The position numbers were made by a program, and so were the translations under genes. A DNA stretch of 60,000 nucleotides from Nymphaea colorata. Its lineage: Eukaryota > Streptophyta > Magnoliopsida > Nymphaeales > Nymphaeaceae. Shown here piece by piece: positions 45,601-57,681 of this stretch; the stretch's first letter is position 1; every line of letters starts with the position of its first letter. Under the pieces are notes generated by a model. That model saw only the letters and a program-made list of their open reading frames with translations, did not search any database and was not told where the DNA came from. The DNA lies in the NCBI RefSeq assembly GCF_008831285.2, contig NC_045148.1, positions 4,032,001-4,092,000 on the forward strand, in the 5' to 3' direction.

Positions 45601-48113
45601 TTATGTCCAAGTACTTTGATAACAGGAAAATTATGAGTCTGAAACAAAATATATGGGGCTTTCCATGGTTATCAGAAAACAAACATTGCTTATTATCTCC
45701 ATTCTCAGCTTTGTATCAGCTGACCAATATTTTTTAGATTACTATCTTGCTGAAGATGTATGCTTCTTGTTATGCTGTAATCAGTTATTATTACTTTATA
45801 TTGGTTGGTAGTCATTTGGATTTCTTTTTGCGATTCAAACAAGATAAATAAGAAAAGCAAGAACCTCATCCATCAGGGGTCAAATTTCTCAACTGGGGAA
45901 GACTGATGCAGGGCAGTCCCATTTGGAACCATCTGGGTTGGATCCCATCTTGTTTATTAGTTTCATTTGGTTTATATGAGTATGGATTGCTTGTTTATTT
46001 ATTTCTTTTTAGATTTCTGTTCTGGGTCCAAGACCCAATTTGTTTAGACTATCTTATTTAAGGGCTGTTTTGTTCTTTTGAGGAACTGAAGGTTGATTAA
46101 TTTCAAACCTTAATTTTATTTGTGAAGTTCTCTTCATTTCTTCTTCTGTTTGTTCAATTTGTTTTCTATTCTTCTTTGATGCACATTACTGCCGGGATTA
46201 GAGGAAGGGACTCTAATCACTTGCATCAGGACAAAAAAAATGTTTTTGGCCAATAATGATGCTTCTGGTTGCTGTAAGTTGTTGATAATTTTTTTTCTGA
46301 TAATAGCTTTCCCCACTAAAAGTCTGTCTTTTTCTCTCCTTTAGAAGCTTCACACTATAGTTGACTATACACAGTTTGCACAAGAAGCAGCTCTTTCTTA
46401 ATCGTAAAATACTTGCACAAAGAGATCATTAGGAATTGCCTTTACATGAATTCCATTGGTATCATCAAATAAGGGGATTGATCGGCAGGAGTCTGACAGA
46501 ATAATTTAAATGAAACAGAGTTTCCCAGAGGATTACCCCTGCAAAGGTAGACAAGTTAAGCCATATATGAACTTTATCCGTAGATATCAGTGGAGCATGC
46601 AATTTTAGAAGGCTCTAATAGGAACTCTTTGTTAATCTTTTTAACTGGTGTTGTTTATTAACAGTGCTATGAAAGGAAGCATCTTGTTTTATGAATTATG
46701 ATCTGATGTACTGATTGCCTGTTTCTTGGCTGCATTTCATGATGAATGTTGATGGCAGTCATTTTAATAATTTAGGTGCTCTCTGTACTCCAATCATTGT
46801 AATCATTTTAGTGTGCTTATGCTGTCTTTTCTCTTGCATTTTTTGTTTTCCTTGTTTAGCCGATTCTGTAGAGCATTGTTTTATTTTCCTTGCTAACGCT
46901 GGTAGGCGTATACTTTTAGGTGGTATTTCTTCCTCAAATTCACACATGTATGCGTCAGGTCCGAATACTGGTGGTCCTTCAATTGGTCCGCCACCTGTGA
47001 TATCTAACAAAGTTCCAGCTTCTCAACCTGCCACTAACGAGGTCTACCTAGTTTGGGATGATGAGGCAATGTCAATGGTTAGTAACTTAGCTAATTTTTT
47101 CTTGATTAAATTGCTTTTTCTCTTTGGAGTTTTGAGTTAATAGGATGTAGAAATGTGATATAGTCAATTCTGTCATCTGATGCATCTTTTCCTGGAATTT
47201 CCTCATTTTTGCAGGAGGAAAGAAGAATGTCCTTACCAAAGTATCAGGTGCATGATGAGACAACACAGGTAAGTTAAAACTGTCACTTTAATTCGATATA
47301 AATGGTTTCACAAGTTGCTGTTCACATCCAAGTAGGTTGGTTGCTTTCTCCTATTTCTGTCTTTCTGGCTCAATTTGGCATATTTTGAGGAATGGCAGTT
47401 TCATCCTAGAGCCAATTATGGTGCTAGTTATCCTCCAGGTGAGAGGTGGTTCTGTGAGGCTCATATATGGTAACTTTTTAAGGGCATCATCTTTTGGAAG
47501 CATTCATTAAAGAAACATTAAAATTATGCTCTTTGAGGTTCTGAATTCTTACTTTCTCCTGCTTGAACTTTTTGTTCCTTCCATTTGAGATTGGATTTCA
47601 TTTGACAGTGGGAGACACGTCCTAAAAACTGATGCATGTAAGAAGCGAACATGTTTCTATGAATTTTAGGTTTTGTAGCTACTAGCGACAGGCTAAGTAA
47701 AAATGTACAAATTGCTTATATACATCTTTTTTTTCTAATATATTTCGTGAAAATTTGAGTGCCAATTTCTGTTCATTCTCCCTATGCTTCATAACAAGTG
47801 TGGAACGGGAATATGGCCTCCAGGCTTTTGTCAATTCATAGCATTTCTTGTTGTCTTTTTTGGTCACACGTGCAATCAGGCTTTGCCACAGGTCAGCTTT
47901 TCATTCAGCTTAGATGCTTCATATCTCTTGCCCGAAAAAAAAAAGATCCGTATATTCTGCTTAGGCTTGAGCTTGATCTGTTTGCAGTTCCATTCTAATG
48001 TCTGGCATATTAATGTGTCCTTCCAGATGAACTCCATAGATGCAGCTATTGATAAAAGGATATTGGAAAGCAAACTTGCTGGGCGAATGGCATTTGAGAA
48101 TGTGAGAATGTGA
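30461..48113 (+). CDS. SUF4: SUF4/BuGZ-type C2H2 zinc-finger protein, 7 exons
   Basis: Exons by GT-AG junctions and protein continuity: 30461-30651, 33285-33385, 42405-42531, 42914-43332, 46920-47077, 47215-47268, 48027-48113, giving 378 residues. A Lys-rich start ([10 protein letters not shown]) is followed by two C2H2 fingers: C13, C16, H29, H34 and C37, C40, H53, H58. Next come [11 protein letters not shown], a long Pro/Ala/Ser/Thr-rich disordered middle (about 100-280) with repeated PLFPI, and a GLEBS-like motif [20 protein letters not shown] (320-339). The C-terminal helix region ends LAGRMAF plus a short tail. The order and length (367 in Arabidopsis from memory) match plant SUPPRESSOR OF FRIGIDA 4, a nuclear DNA-binding partner of FRIGIDA that activates FLC. 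Animal BuGZ/ZNF207 uses the same architecture to bind Bub3. No stops occur in any exon, so it looks functional. The flowering role is inferred from Arabidopsis; other lineages may use it differently. Confidence 0.93.
30652..33284 (+). other. SUF4 intron 1
   Basis: 2.6 kb, GTATTA donor and TTTCAG acceptor. It contains three copies of an 18-bp unit (CCCACGGTTTTCTTTCGT) at 31381-31434 and two copies of a 16-bp unit (TGCGTAACTGGAAGAT) at 32931-32962. Open frames inside (for example 32220-32591) show no motifs. Confidence 0.85.
33620..33670. repeat. TC/TG microsatellite in SUF4 intron 2
   Basis: A 28-bp CT run passes into a 23-bp TG run. Confidence 0.9.
36918..36983. repeat. CA/TA/TG microsatellite in SUF4 intron 2
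   Basis: Alternating CA, TA and TG blocks, partly self-complementary. Confidence 0.85.
37335..37711 (-). pseudogene. Gag N-terminus of an antisense gypsy remnant
   Basis: The - strand frame starts at 37711 with [17 protein letters not shown] and runs through a helical [20 protein letters not shown] region to a TAG at 37472-37474. After that stop the same frame continues with [16 protein letters not shown] until the similarity ends near 37335, where ordinary intron sequence resumes. The charged coiled N-terminus followed by a Gly/Pro linker resembles gag N-terminal parts of plant gypsy elements. It follows a primer-binding-site-like sequence and an LTR end in the right order. The rest of gag and all of pol are missing. 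Confidence 0.6.
38276..38292 (-). promoter_or_regulatory. Degenerate primer-binding site of the antisense element
   Basis: On the - strand the sequence right after ...CCTAACA reads ATTGTTATCAGAGTCGT, two or three changes from the usual TGGTATCAGAGCC initiator-tRNA complement. It marks 38293 as an LTR 3' edge of a - strand element. Confidence 0.65.
38293..38431 (-). repeat. Inverted repeat arm, left (LTR end)
   Basis: 139 bp pairing with 41707-41845 in opposite orientation, with about 9 mismatches and no gaps by eye. Similarity stops sharply after GGACCCCGGC. Confidence 0.88.
41707..41845 (+). repeat. Inverted repeat arm, right (LTR end)
   Basis: Inverse copy of 38293-38431. The sequence following it (ATTTGGGACATCTG) is not a recognisable primer-binding site, unlike the left arm. 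Confidence 0.88.
43333..46919 (+). other. SUF4 intron 4
   Basis: 3.6 kb with GTATGG donor and TTTTAG acceptor. Contains a 93-bp tandem duplication at about 45316-45510. An open frame reading into exon 5 (from 46715) includes a hydrophobic Ile/Val/Leu/Cys stretch but is intron read-through, because exon 4 joins 46920 in phase. No other feature seen. Confidence 0.85.
45316..45510 (+). repeat. Two-copy 93-bp tandem duplication
   Basis: TTTTTAGGTCTTTAGAAGTC through CTCGGTCTCTTTGGTTTCATATTGA occurs twice with start points 93 bp apart and a few substitutions. Confidence 0.9.
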
Positions 48114-49300
48114 GGTGTCACAGGGAAAGAATCTTGGCATAAAGATCCCGTCCATGATATCCTGTCATTTTTGGAGTCATCCATTCACATAAGTAGGAGA
48201 TATTGTCCAATGCTTCTTGTATACAATGACAAAGATCCATTCTTTCTAGTGGTATTCTATGAATCAAACTTTGTAATGTATCGTCTTTTGCTCATTGACT
48301 TAATTCTTTTTCATTTCTTAGTTATGCTTTCTTCAGATTGACGTTTGCTTCGACTTCTAGCTTGGGTCAGTCATGACGGCAATTAACAGCGGTGCTATCA
48401 GCGAACAACTTTCTAGAGAGGAGCTGTTTTGGTCCTATGAAATATTAATTTGTTTCCTCTGTTCTCTTTGCTAAAGCATTATTATAGATTTTAGTTGTCC
48501 AAAAAATACTTTATATGTGAAATACATACAAAGCAAATGCAGGTTTTACCTAACCTGTGAGTGAGCGAGTTGTAGAGTTTCACATGGAAAGGGTTACTCG
48601 TGTCCACTGTCCTCAAAGGATCTAGATCGGGGATGGTTTTTGAATCCTGTTTGCTGGTCCTCAAACGCCAATGCCCAAGTCGACTATCTTTTACATGTAA
48701 TTAGGGCAATTCTGTAGGTGGTGAAAGCAGACGAGCGATTTTGGTCTAGTAGTGGCTGTTTTGAAGTATGCAGTTGATATAGCACAACTAAGCGATCTAC
48801 GTTAGTGGAGAACCACATAGGGGACTTGCATACGGGCAAACTGGTTGGGCAATGACCTAGGTCTTGTGGAGCTGCTCTATATAACTGGACTCAGGTCTGC
48901 TATTAAAGTTTGAAATAGTTCACCCGATGGAGACTCCACGTTTCTCAAGCCCTGAGGGAAAAGGAAGACTCCTAGGCAACAAGGGTTCTTGAAGCCTTTC
49001 TTTCGGGTGTGGCTAGCAAGGGTTCTTGCAATCTAGGCTCTTCATCTCTTCCTTTTGTTTTTCTACCATCCTCTTTTCCAACTCATGTTGGAATTTGCAA
49101 AGATTACAACAAACATGTAGACGTGTCAAGATTTTTTTTTTTTTTTCAAAGCTGAAGACCAGTCTAGATCATGTCTTCTTCGTCCATATTCATCCAAGCT
49201 CTGATCCAGTAAGTGCTCTTTTTTTATCCATTCTTCTATGCAGTCTATGGTCGGTCTAGAGTCATCTTGTTGTTTCTGTTCTAGTTTTTCTCTCTGCTCT
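48114..49300 (+). other. SUF4 3' flank
   Basis: Holds the 3' UTR, with candidate polyadenylation-type TTGTAATGTA near 48270, and then unassigned DNA. No coding motif. Confidence 0.45.
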
Positions 49301-49301
49301 A

Positions 49302-49304
<3 letters not shown>

Positions 49305-49335
<31 letters not shown>
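49305..49335. repeat. TC microsatellite
   Basis: Uninterrupted CT run of about 30 bp. Confidence 0.9.
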
Positions 49336-49340
<5 letters not shown>

Positions 49341-52300
49341 CGAGATCTAACCCTAGACATAATCCATCTAACCCTTGCTAAGCCCACTCGCTACCTAAAC
49401 TTAGAACTGGCATCAAGTCCACAATAAGCCTAGCTCTAATCCACGTTAGAACTAGGTCAAAACCCTGACCAAGTTGACTTCACCTTGGATGACCCTCTTG
49501 AGCCCATAACCCTAGCTAAGTTTGTCTAAATCAAATCTGGAATCATATAGGTTCAACCTTGTAAACTTAGGTCAAAACTAGATTAGACTTTGCAAATGGA
49601 TAGCAGATATTTGAATTTGGATTTCAATCCGATTGCATTTTGGATGTCAGTTTGGATATTGATTGGAGCTCTGGATCAGGATTACAATAAAATTGGATCA
49701 TGATCTCAAAGTTGATGGAATCGAGTCTCAATTTGGATATTGATTTCAATATGAATTTTGGATCTTGTTATTTGAACCATGATTTCAGACCTTATAGGGC
49801 TTTAGGATTTGGATTAAGATCTAGACCCTAGTCGACCCCTAGATCCAAGACCCTAATTTCAAACCTTTTATATTTGAATCTCTAAATTAGATCATAAAAT
49901 GTAAATTTGGATCTCACACGAATTAAATCTTGAACTCTTATTTGGATTACAATGATTTGAATTCAAGTTCCTAGATGTCTTTAAGTCTACGTCCCCAAAA
50001 CCTTAGAAACCATATCTCAACTATGTCGGGACCTAGTTTGCATGCACCATACCAGATCTAGGATTCATTGCATAGATCGATGATTATACAAATTGTAAAC
50101 CAAGTCCCTAGATCTAAATTTCCCAGTTCATGAACCTTAGTTTCTGATGGTCTTCCCATATCTTCAAATTTTCAATTTTTCCTCCAAATTAGGGCACATT
50201 TTCTTGCTTTGGGATCTGGATGACAATCATAACTCATGATTTGGAACCCTTAGTCTAGTCCTTGAATTGATTAACCAATAGGTTCGGTTCTTTATCTTTT
50301 GGAATCCTGCACATTTCTCATGTGATTTGGCAAATAGCTGCCCCATTACAGGCAGTAACTTCAACATCTACTAAAAAATCATATACTGAAGACCTCTACT
50401 GAAAACCCTAATCCCTGGCAGACACTAACACAAGGAGGCCTCCTGTTAAGGGCTTGGATCATAACGATTCCTGATCTCATGAACTTGGATCATGATTAGA
50501 TCACAATGACATTGGATACCACTAGAACTTAGAAAACCCATGTTTGGATCTTATAAAATTGATCTTCTAAATTCTAGATTATCTTTGAACTATATTATTG
50601 GATTCTGTCTAGATTTTATTCGGATCATGGCGATGGGCCTGGACTCATATACGATTGGCAACTAATATAGCTACGTAGAAGGATTAAACAGAAATATAAA
50701 CATCTAATCTTGCAAGAGGCCAAACTAAAAATATAAAAAATCAACCAGCCAGCAAGAGCTGTTCGTGACTCACATGCGTCTTTGCCGATGAGTTTCCAAA
50801 GACTGCTTTCTACCACTATTAATAATTCTAACAATTTTACCTGAGCAACGTACCCTATTTCCACAGTGCTAAAAGATATTTGAAATGAAAACAAGAACCA
50901 AAATATAGACTGAAACCATAAAAATCCTAAAACTATACGGTGCAAAGTCTTAAAACACTAGCTCCTATGCATTTCCCTATATCTAAAAATGAAAATGCCT
51001 GATCCAATCAACCAAGTAGAACAATGCTCACCCCCTAACGCCACACTCGGGTTTAACAGAGAAACACATGAAAATTGTGATTAACTCCTATAAGAACTTG
51101 AAAATCCTTTAAGTAGATGACGAAAAAACAAGCGTAACAACACCTAGAACTAAATATGATGCATTAAAAACAATAAATCCTACCTAAAAATCGTGTGGAC
51201 TCCTTGAATCCCGGGTTGGAGACTGCCATGAAATCTTAGAATCTTCATGGGGCGAGCTTCCACCATCCACCAAGCAGGGCTGTAGGTTTAGAGAACCTGA
51301 GGCATGGAGGAAGATGAGTCACAGTGAATGGTGCATCCACCCCAAGAAGCGTCACCTAGTAGTCCGGTTCGGCCTCTTCTTCCTAAGGCATCACCAAGGG
51401 AGTCGAAGAAGAGGAAGAGAGCAGCTGCCACTCATTTCTCATTCTCATGAACGCCGAGTTTTCAAAGTGCAAGTTTTTTTTTCACCAAACAACTCGCCCC
51501 AAGTTAATCAAAGTTCAACAGTAATAACAAAAATGCAAAAACAAACAAAAAATACACGAAAGGTATAAACCAAGGGCTTAGGATAGGCTAAAAATTTGGC
51601 TTTTATATAAATAAAAGACTATTTTACCCTTATAAACCAAATTTCGCTTTTTAAATCATATTTCACAAAATTTGACTATGATTTTATATGTCAACCACAA
51701 AATGATCCATAATGACTGGACATTAATGGAGATAAGGATGTCTGCATAAGTGATGATGTAAAAGCGAGAATATTATATGGCATTCTCCTAGGCGAAAACT
51801 GACCTTTTCTTGAGGAGTTAAATGATAGAAAGCATGGCTTTGAAATGGTCTTCTTTGTGTAAATTGAAATGTGAATATTGCATAGGATTATCCTGACATT
51901 CTCTCTCTCTCACGCACTGCACTCCAATTCAAGATGTGGTGAATAATGTGTTCATGTCTTGGAAATAGTAGATGTATAGGAATATTATTCTTGTAACTGA
52001 GATATAGAGAACTCTATAAGGCTCACATATTTATTTACAAAAAACCATAGTTTGATGCTTGATTTTACTTTGATGGCAACATTATTAGTTGTACCTCTTT
52101 TGAACATATTCAATCATGACTTTTTTTATTGCTAACGTTTGCATTTTGTTATGCTAATATTTTTATGTCAACTGCAGTAGGTTCTATTGTTAGAGATTCC
52201 CAAGGAGATTCACAAGAGTTCTTTTTGAAGTGAAGGGACTGCTTTTTTATCTTTCTCCTACTAATTTTTTGTACACAACAATTTGACTTATTAGTGATAT

Positions 52301-52803
52301 GTTTACACAGAAATTGTTAATCTTTCGAAGTTATTGTCAGTATTATATCATTCCTTGTTTCTTTTCAGTTCCCCCCTCTTTTGCTACATTGATTGTGTAT
52401 CACAACATTTCATTGCTTGAATGAGTTCTAGTGATTGGTTTATGTCAATCAATTTGTCATCAATGTAAAGAAGTCAATGAAGGAAAACCACTCAAACAAA
52501 CAACTATTATATCAAACTTTTATTTTCTGTTTTTAGCTTGTTTAGATAGAAAAAAGTGACTCAACCTTGACTTATAAGAGGACGCATAATTGTAAACTTA
52601 TTTGTACATGCATGGTTATAAACTTCTTTTTCTGTTATGAAATAATTGTAAAATATAAATGCATTGTGTTAAGTGTGCTGTGCCCATTCTGGTTCCATGC
52701 ACCCAAGTTTATTGAAGATCTCGCATTTACACCCATGATTGCTTGCTGCATCTGATCGTGACACAAGGTACTTCACAGCCTGATAAATAGCTTAATTGTG
52801 CAG
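49336..52803. other. Unassigned intergenic DNA with repeat-like composition
   Basis: 49340-50600 is full of GGATTTGGAT, CTAGATC and ACCCTA words, similar in style to the R2 repeats but not alignable by eye. A TATATAAATA motif lies at about 51604-51613. No protein motif. The 106-residue - strand frame at 50625-50945 is unrecognised. Confidence 0.4.
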
Positions 52804-53509
52804 ATGAACTTTGTGGCCCTCTGCAGCAGCTTGTTGCTATGTTTGGTGCTTTGGTTGCCCAAGGTGATAAAGCTACTGGTTGCTAGAGATTTTAATTGGA
52901 AACATTTCTTCTGACTCATTTGCCAAACTGATAATTGCTAATATGTGTCATCTTCCACCTTGTCGTCCTAATGTTGAGAAGGAAGAAGAAACTGTAAGTG
53001 TAGGATTCATTTCGAGCCTTCTCAACAGTACACTTGATATTGAGCCATCTTCATCTGATGGCTTGTTCTTCTCTAATTTCATTTTCTTTCTTTTATCTAT
53101 GAAGCTCATTTGTTTGAATTTTTCAAAAAATTTAGGTGGTTCACCATAATGAAAATTATGAAGTCAAGGAAGCAACATAAACTACCTCGGTTCCAGTTAA
53201 AACTGCATGTGCAGACATACCAGTTGTCACTCATGTGCAGACATACCAGTTGTCACTAGCAATTTTAACATTCAACTAGTGATAAATGATGTTGGGCCTT
53301 CAGAAGCTTCAATCCCTGGTTTAGAAGGTTCAGCTCCTGTTGTTAGTAGTCTGCAAAATCTGCAAGTATGTTATGCTTCAACCGCAGATTCACTTGGAAC
53401 ACATCGTGAGGATACAACTAGTTCCAGTTTATCATTGGCTAACAAAGTTCCTTCAACAGTTATTGTTTCAATGTTTCAGAGGCACTTAGCCCAAGGGAAT
53501 TTGCAGTAG
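52804..53509 (+). pseudogene. Broken spliced gene fragment, possibly symplekin-like
   Basis: An acceptor-like TTGTGCAG precedes 52804. The code reads DELCGPLQQLVAMFGALVAQ, then after a one-base frame change near 52881 LLEILIGNISSDSF...LIIANMCHLPP, and reaches a good donor (ACT|GTAAGT) at 52993. A second exon-like part starts at about 53137 (VVHHNENYEVKEAT), meets a TAA, contains a 26-bp tandem duplication (53206-53257) that shifts the frame, and then stays open to 53509. The alpha-helical text with ALVAQG...LLEIL...IIANM..LPP reminds me of plant symplekin (mRNA 3' processing scaffold), from memory only. Whatever the family, the frameshift, stop and duplication make it a decayed copy. No flanking exons were found. 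Confidence 0.45.
53206..53257 (+). repeat. 26-bp tandem duplication in pseudogene
   Basis: CATGTGCAGACATACCAGTT plus GTCACT is present twice in direct succession. The length is not a multiple of three. Confidence 0.9.
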
Positions 53510-54740
53510 ATACAAGTTGGATTTCTTCTACAGCTTGAACTCATGTAGCTGTTTATCTTTAGGGGATTATTGCTTTTGTAAGTTTCATAGACACATGAAA
53601 GAGCAGATGGCAGCAAGGTGTAGTTGGTTGTTGTAGCACATTTATGTTGGTTTTCCATTTTCATTTGCTGAAACTGTAAGTTGCGTACATTGCCCTACTG
53701 TCTTATTGTATTTAATTTCAACCTTTATCCTATTGTTTATCATGTGTATGTGTTATCTGATTAGGCACAAGCTCTTGCCTTTGCAATGAATTTGGCATAT
53801 GCTTTTTTGTTAAAGAGAAACTTCAAAGCTACTTTAAGGTATCTTGTATGTTTACATATCACAGTCTTTTGAAGACAATGTCATATTGCATTTTGTAACA
53901 GGTTTGTGCAACAATGATATTTAGATGTGATATCGTGCTGCTTTTACGTCCAATTGGTTTGGAGTTTCTTTTGGTATGAAATAAAATGTTACTTTTTAGC
54001 ACTTTCATATTAAACTTTGGTTTATGACATTAGTCAGGCTTAGTCTAGCTACCCTTCTATCTGATTAGGTATTCTATTTATACCATTGTCCCCAACCGAT
54101 GCCTTATTTCTGTTTTTTCATGTTAATTTTATTGGTTTTAAATTGGGCTGAAGGGTTATGATTTGTTCATAACCTCCTAATCAGGTAGAGAAATCTCTTT
54201 TTCCTTTTTTTCAGCTCGATAGTTTTTTTTGTTTACGTCCTGAGATTTATTTGAAAAAACATTAATGGGTAAAATTTCACCTCACCAATGCATAACCAAG
54301 ACCAATAATAGCTGCGACGCATCTGAATTCTGTGATAGCTGCTAAAAGTCTGCACTGCACCGTCTTTTTCTTCTTTGTTTCCTTCATTACTGTACCCAAG
54401 TCCGTCATTTGTTCGTCTGCTGTTTCTGACAACCTATGTAGTCCATCCTAACCTCTTAAAATGGGTGTTTTCTGTTTGGCAATAAGATTTCCCATTCACC
54501 TAAAACTGAAAGACCTTTAACCAAAAGAAGTCACGAAAGGTAGCATTCAGTTGGTTTTTGCCAAAGTGTAAAAAATTTACTTAGATTGAGGTGAAGTTCG
54601 GGCTATGAGGTTCAAAAAAATCTTCGTAAAATGGCAAGAACTCCCACTCGTGTTGTCAAGAATTGGACTCGTTATTGTTTTTTTTTTTTCTGTTAGATCA
54701 AATGGTTGTTACTTTTGACTGTGTTGCAACAGAAAATTTG
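53510..54740. other. Unassigned intergenic DNA
   Basis: AT-rich, no coding motifs or terminal repeats seen. Confidence 0.45.
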
Positions 54741-54754
54741 GACAGAATTAACAC

Positions 54755-54902
54755 TAAACAAGTCGAGTTTGAGCCCGAACAGTTGAGTCGAGCTCGAGCT
54801 TGCTATAAGGCGCTCGGCTCGAATTCAAGCCATGCTCAAGTTTGAGCTTTTTGAGCCGAGTCGAGCTTGAGCTGTCCAAGCTCCGGTCGACTCGGCTCGT
54901 GA
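54755..54902. repeat. GAGTCGAGCTCGAGC-rich patch, probable MITE end
   Basis: GAGCTCGAG, GAGTCGAG, GAGCTTGAG and GACTCGGCTCG recur in both orientations in 150 bp. This pattern is common in subterminal regions of non-autonomous plant hAT/MITE families. No matching second end or target duplication was identified. A 60- and a 62-residue frame overlap it on opposite strands and are not genes. Confidence 0.5.
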
Positions 54903-57681
54903 ATAAAAATTCATTAAAAATTTTAATAACATGTTCAGACATAAAACTTACACATAATTGTAACTAATTTATGCACATTGATCTCAAAGCTTGGCCTATT
55001 GTAAAACCTCTTGTTGATCGGATGCCACCATCTTTATCAAGTTCAGAGGCGATGTGTCCCAACAGTACATCATCTTTATTAGGAGCTAACGATCATAGGA
55101 CAAGATTTTTGTGACCTGTCAGAAAGACAAAAGAAGAGAAAACTTGTAATTTAAAAATCAATACGAGGACAGAAAATCAAGATGAATTTGTTTTTGCAAT
55201 GTTGGTGAGCCTTATGGCAGCCACCAAAACATAAAACATTCTTACAAAACATTCTTACAATGGAATAGTATGGATGGTAGATCTAGTCATCCTCAACTTT
55301 CTTTCTAAAGGGATCTTTTGCATCCTTTGACAAAGTAGTTGACAACCCATGATTTCCATCAGTAACATCATTAATACTCATTGTAATGAATGATTGGAGG
55401 TGATAAAGGGTGTCTTTCAAGAAGGTGATTTTATAGGTTGCATGATCTGTTCACAAGTGTGGTGGAAATCACATTATTGAATCAAACAATTTCACAATAA
55501 AATTTCATGAAGGTACACATCAACATGATAAAGCCGCTAGAATGTCGAAAGTATGGAAGAGCAGATACCGTATGTGCCAATTACGTCACCATATACGTCC
55601 ACCAATGCATTATTCTTCTTGTTCCTAGTATGAACCTGGATTATTTGTTTGCCATGTAAAATATCTAAGACTCCCAATTGCTTATCAGTGAACAAGAAAA
55701 CCCGTGGATGCAATTGAACCTCAGTCATCCCCACTTCGGATAGCATAATTTTACCATTTAAAATCCATAACTTCCATCAATTAGAAGCAAAAAAATGTCA
55801 ACAAACTGCACAATATCAACACACAGTTTTTTGGACGTCCACGGGTAGGGTTTGTAGTGTCTTTGTTAATGCACAACAACAAAGGGTATGGGTAATCTTG
55901 CTTTAAACTGGAAGTATGCACCACTTGGTGTCTATCGAATTGGATTTATGCAGTTGCACCTCAAGAAATGAAGGCAGAGAAAATAAGATTAATTTGCAAC
56001 CAGAATTTGTATCATATAAAATTCTTATTCATTTTTGGAAGCTTCCATGCGTTAGCCAATGTCTTAGCATACTTTAACTGGCCACTTCAATGAAGAAAGA
56101 AAAACTAGTTTACAAAATCTTGCGGCCAATAGTGTCAGTTTCCTAACCATCGGATGGAAGTTAGCCTTCTTATGCAAAGTCATTTTCTCTAAGTATTGCA
56201 AACAAACAATTGGTGGCCTGACAGTGGGAAGCCTTCAAGCCAAATCCACATAAGGTGCATTTTGCTCAAAACTTTCAACCATCACAAAGCAACAACGAAA
56301 CCGGAGGCGACTTACCAGAATAAGCAGCGACAAAGGAGCAAGCAGCAACATAGCAGACGGAGCGATCGAAAAGTGGGAATCTAACAAAAGAATCTGCACT
56401 TTAAAGCCCAAGAACCTAATTTAAGACAAGAAATGAAAGTATTCGGAAGAAGAATGGATTGAGAGAGGAGGAAGGCCTAATCTGATACTTTGCTTCTTAT
56501 CTCAGGGAAATAGTGTTAAAAGGGAATTGAAGTTCAAGCATTCTTGCAATAGAGTTGAAGGAGATGCTTGCAAAGGCCCTCCGAGGTGGATGTTGTTATG
56601 TCTTGTTCGAGACCGGCCTGTCTAGGGGTAGAGAGGGCCGTCGCCACATCGTGTTCCGAGGGAGACAGGTGTGCCTCATAAAAGGGAGTGATGGCTGGTC
56701 TAGGTGGCCGCCGGCAGTCAGTTTGGGTCGACAACAATCCACCCCGAAGGAGTAGGAGAGGGCCGTGGGGGTGCGAAGCCCGTCCAAAGGGAAAGCAAAG
56801 GGGAGAGGAATCGCGGAAGTGGGGGCGAGAGGGAGAGACTGCGCAAGAGCGAGCGAGGGTTTCGAATGCGTTCCATGGCTTGCTTTTCCCTGGTAAACCA
56901 CTGAACACTGCGGAATCGCTGGGGCTTTTGTTGTATCCCTATGCTTTGTCCAGCCGATTCCGCTTGTTACGTGTCCGACGTTTGCATTGGCTTCATGCAA
57001 ACGGAACATGACGGCTGTTCCATCCCGTAGTGTTCCAATGGATTCAAACGAGCACGGGATGTGGAACCAGTGCTTCCTCTACTTATGAGAAGCTTGTTCC
57101 CGTTGAGCCACCCGCGGCAGTGGGCATCTTCTCCATCTTCAGCTGCAAGTTGAGGTATGAGTTTAACATCCTATAACTCTACTGACCTGCTTTAATTCCC
57201 GTCAAAAGGCAAATTAACAGTATGGAGTTGTAGGTTTGGCAAGTGCACTTTCTGATTGTTTTTGTTTCCCATGATCCTTAGGTTATTCACATTGCAATAT
57301 CAGTCATTGTCGTCGGTTTCAGCTTTAGACGTGAATCCTTTCACAAACCGGAAAATCAGGCTGTCTAGGAAATATAAAATTAGGGTCCATCGGTCTATTT
57401 TGACCTTTTAGGGGTCAAGAAAAACAATTTAGAATCATTCAAACTTCAAAAAATCATGAAAACCTTATTCAGCCTGATACGTACAATATCTGATACTAAC
57501 AATCAGCGATACAAGGGGCGATGGCAACACCAACTGTGCAAATTTAGACCTTCTAGGGGAGGAATGAACCGGCTAAATATAATTAAGCTATGTACAACAT
57601 CCCAATCCATTTATACAAGGTCCAATTCCAAAGATAACGAAAAGATAAGACATGAGAATCGCCAACATTCATTTTTATGCT
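54903..57681. other. Unassigned intergenic DNA between convergent genes
   Basis: No family motif. 56570-57010 is GC-richer and open on both strands (up to 137 residues on the - strand, 107 on the + strand). The frames overlap each other and have low-complexity Arg/Gly/Ser/Pro composition, so I do not call a gene. The AAH 3' UTR should lie just below 57682. Confidence 0.45.

Noticed and set aside
46715-47140. 141-residue frame with a hydrophobic segment before SUF4 exon 5
   Set aside because: The second half is true exon 5; the hydrophobic part is intron 4, excluded by the in-phase junction 43332/46920.
56534-57011. Possible small gene, open on both strands
   Set aside because: Overlapping opposite frames with low-complexity composition and no motif.
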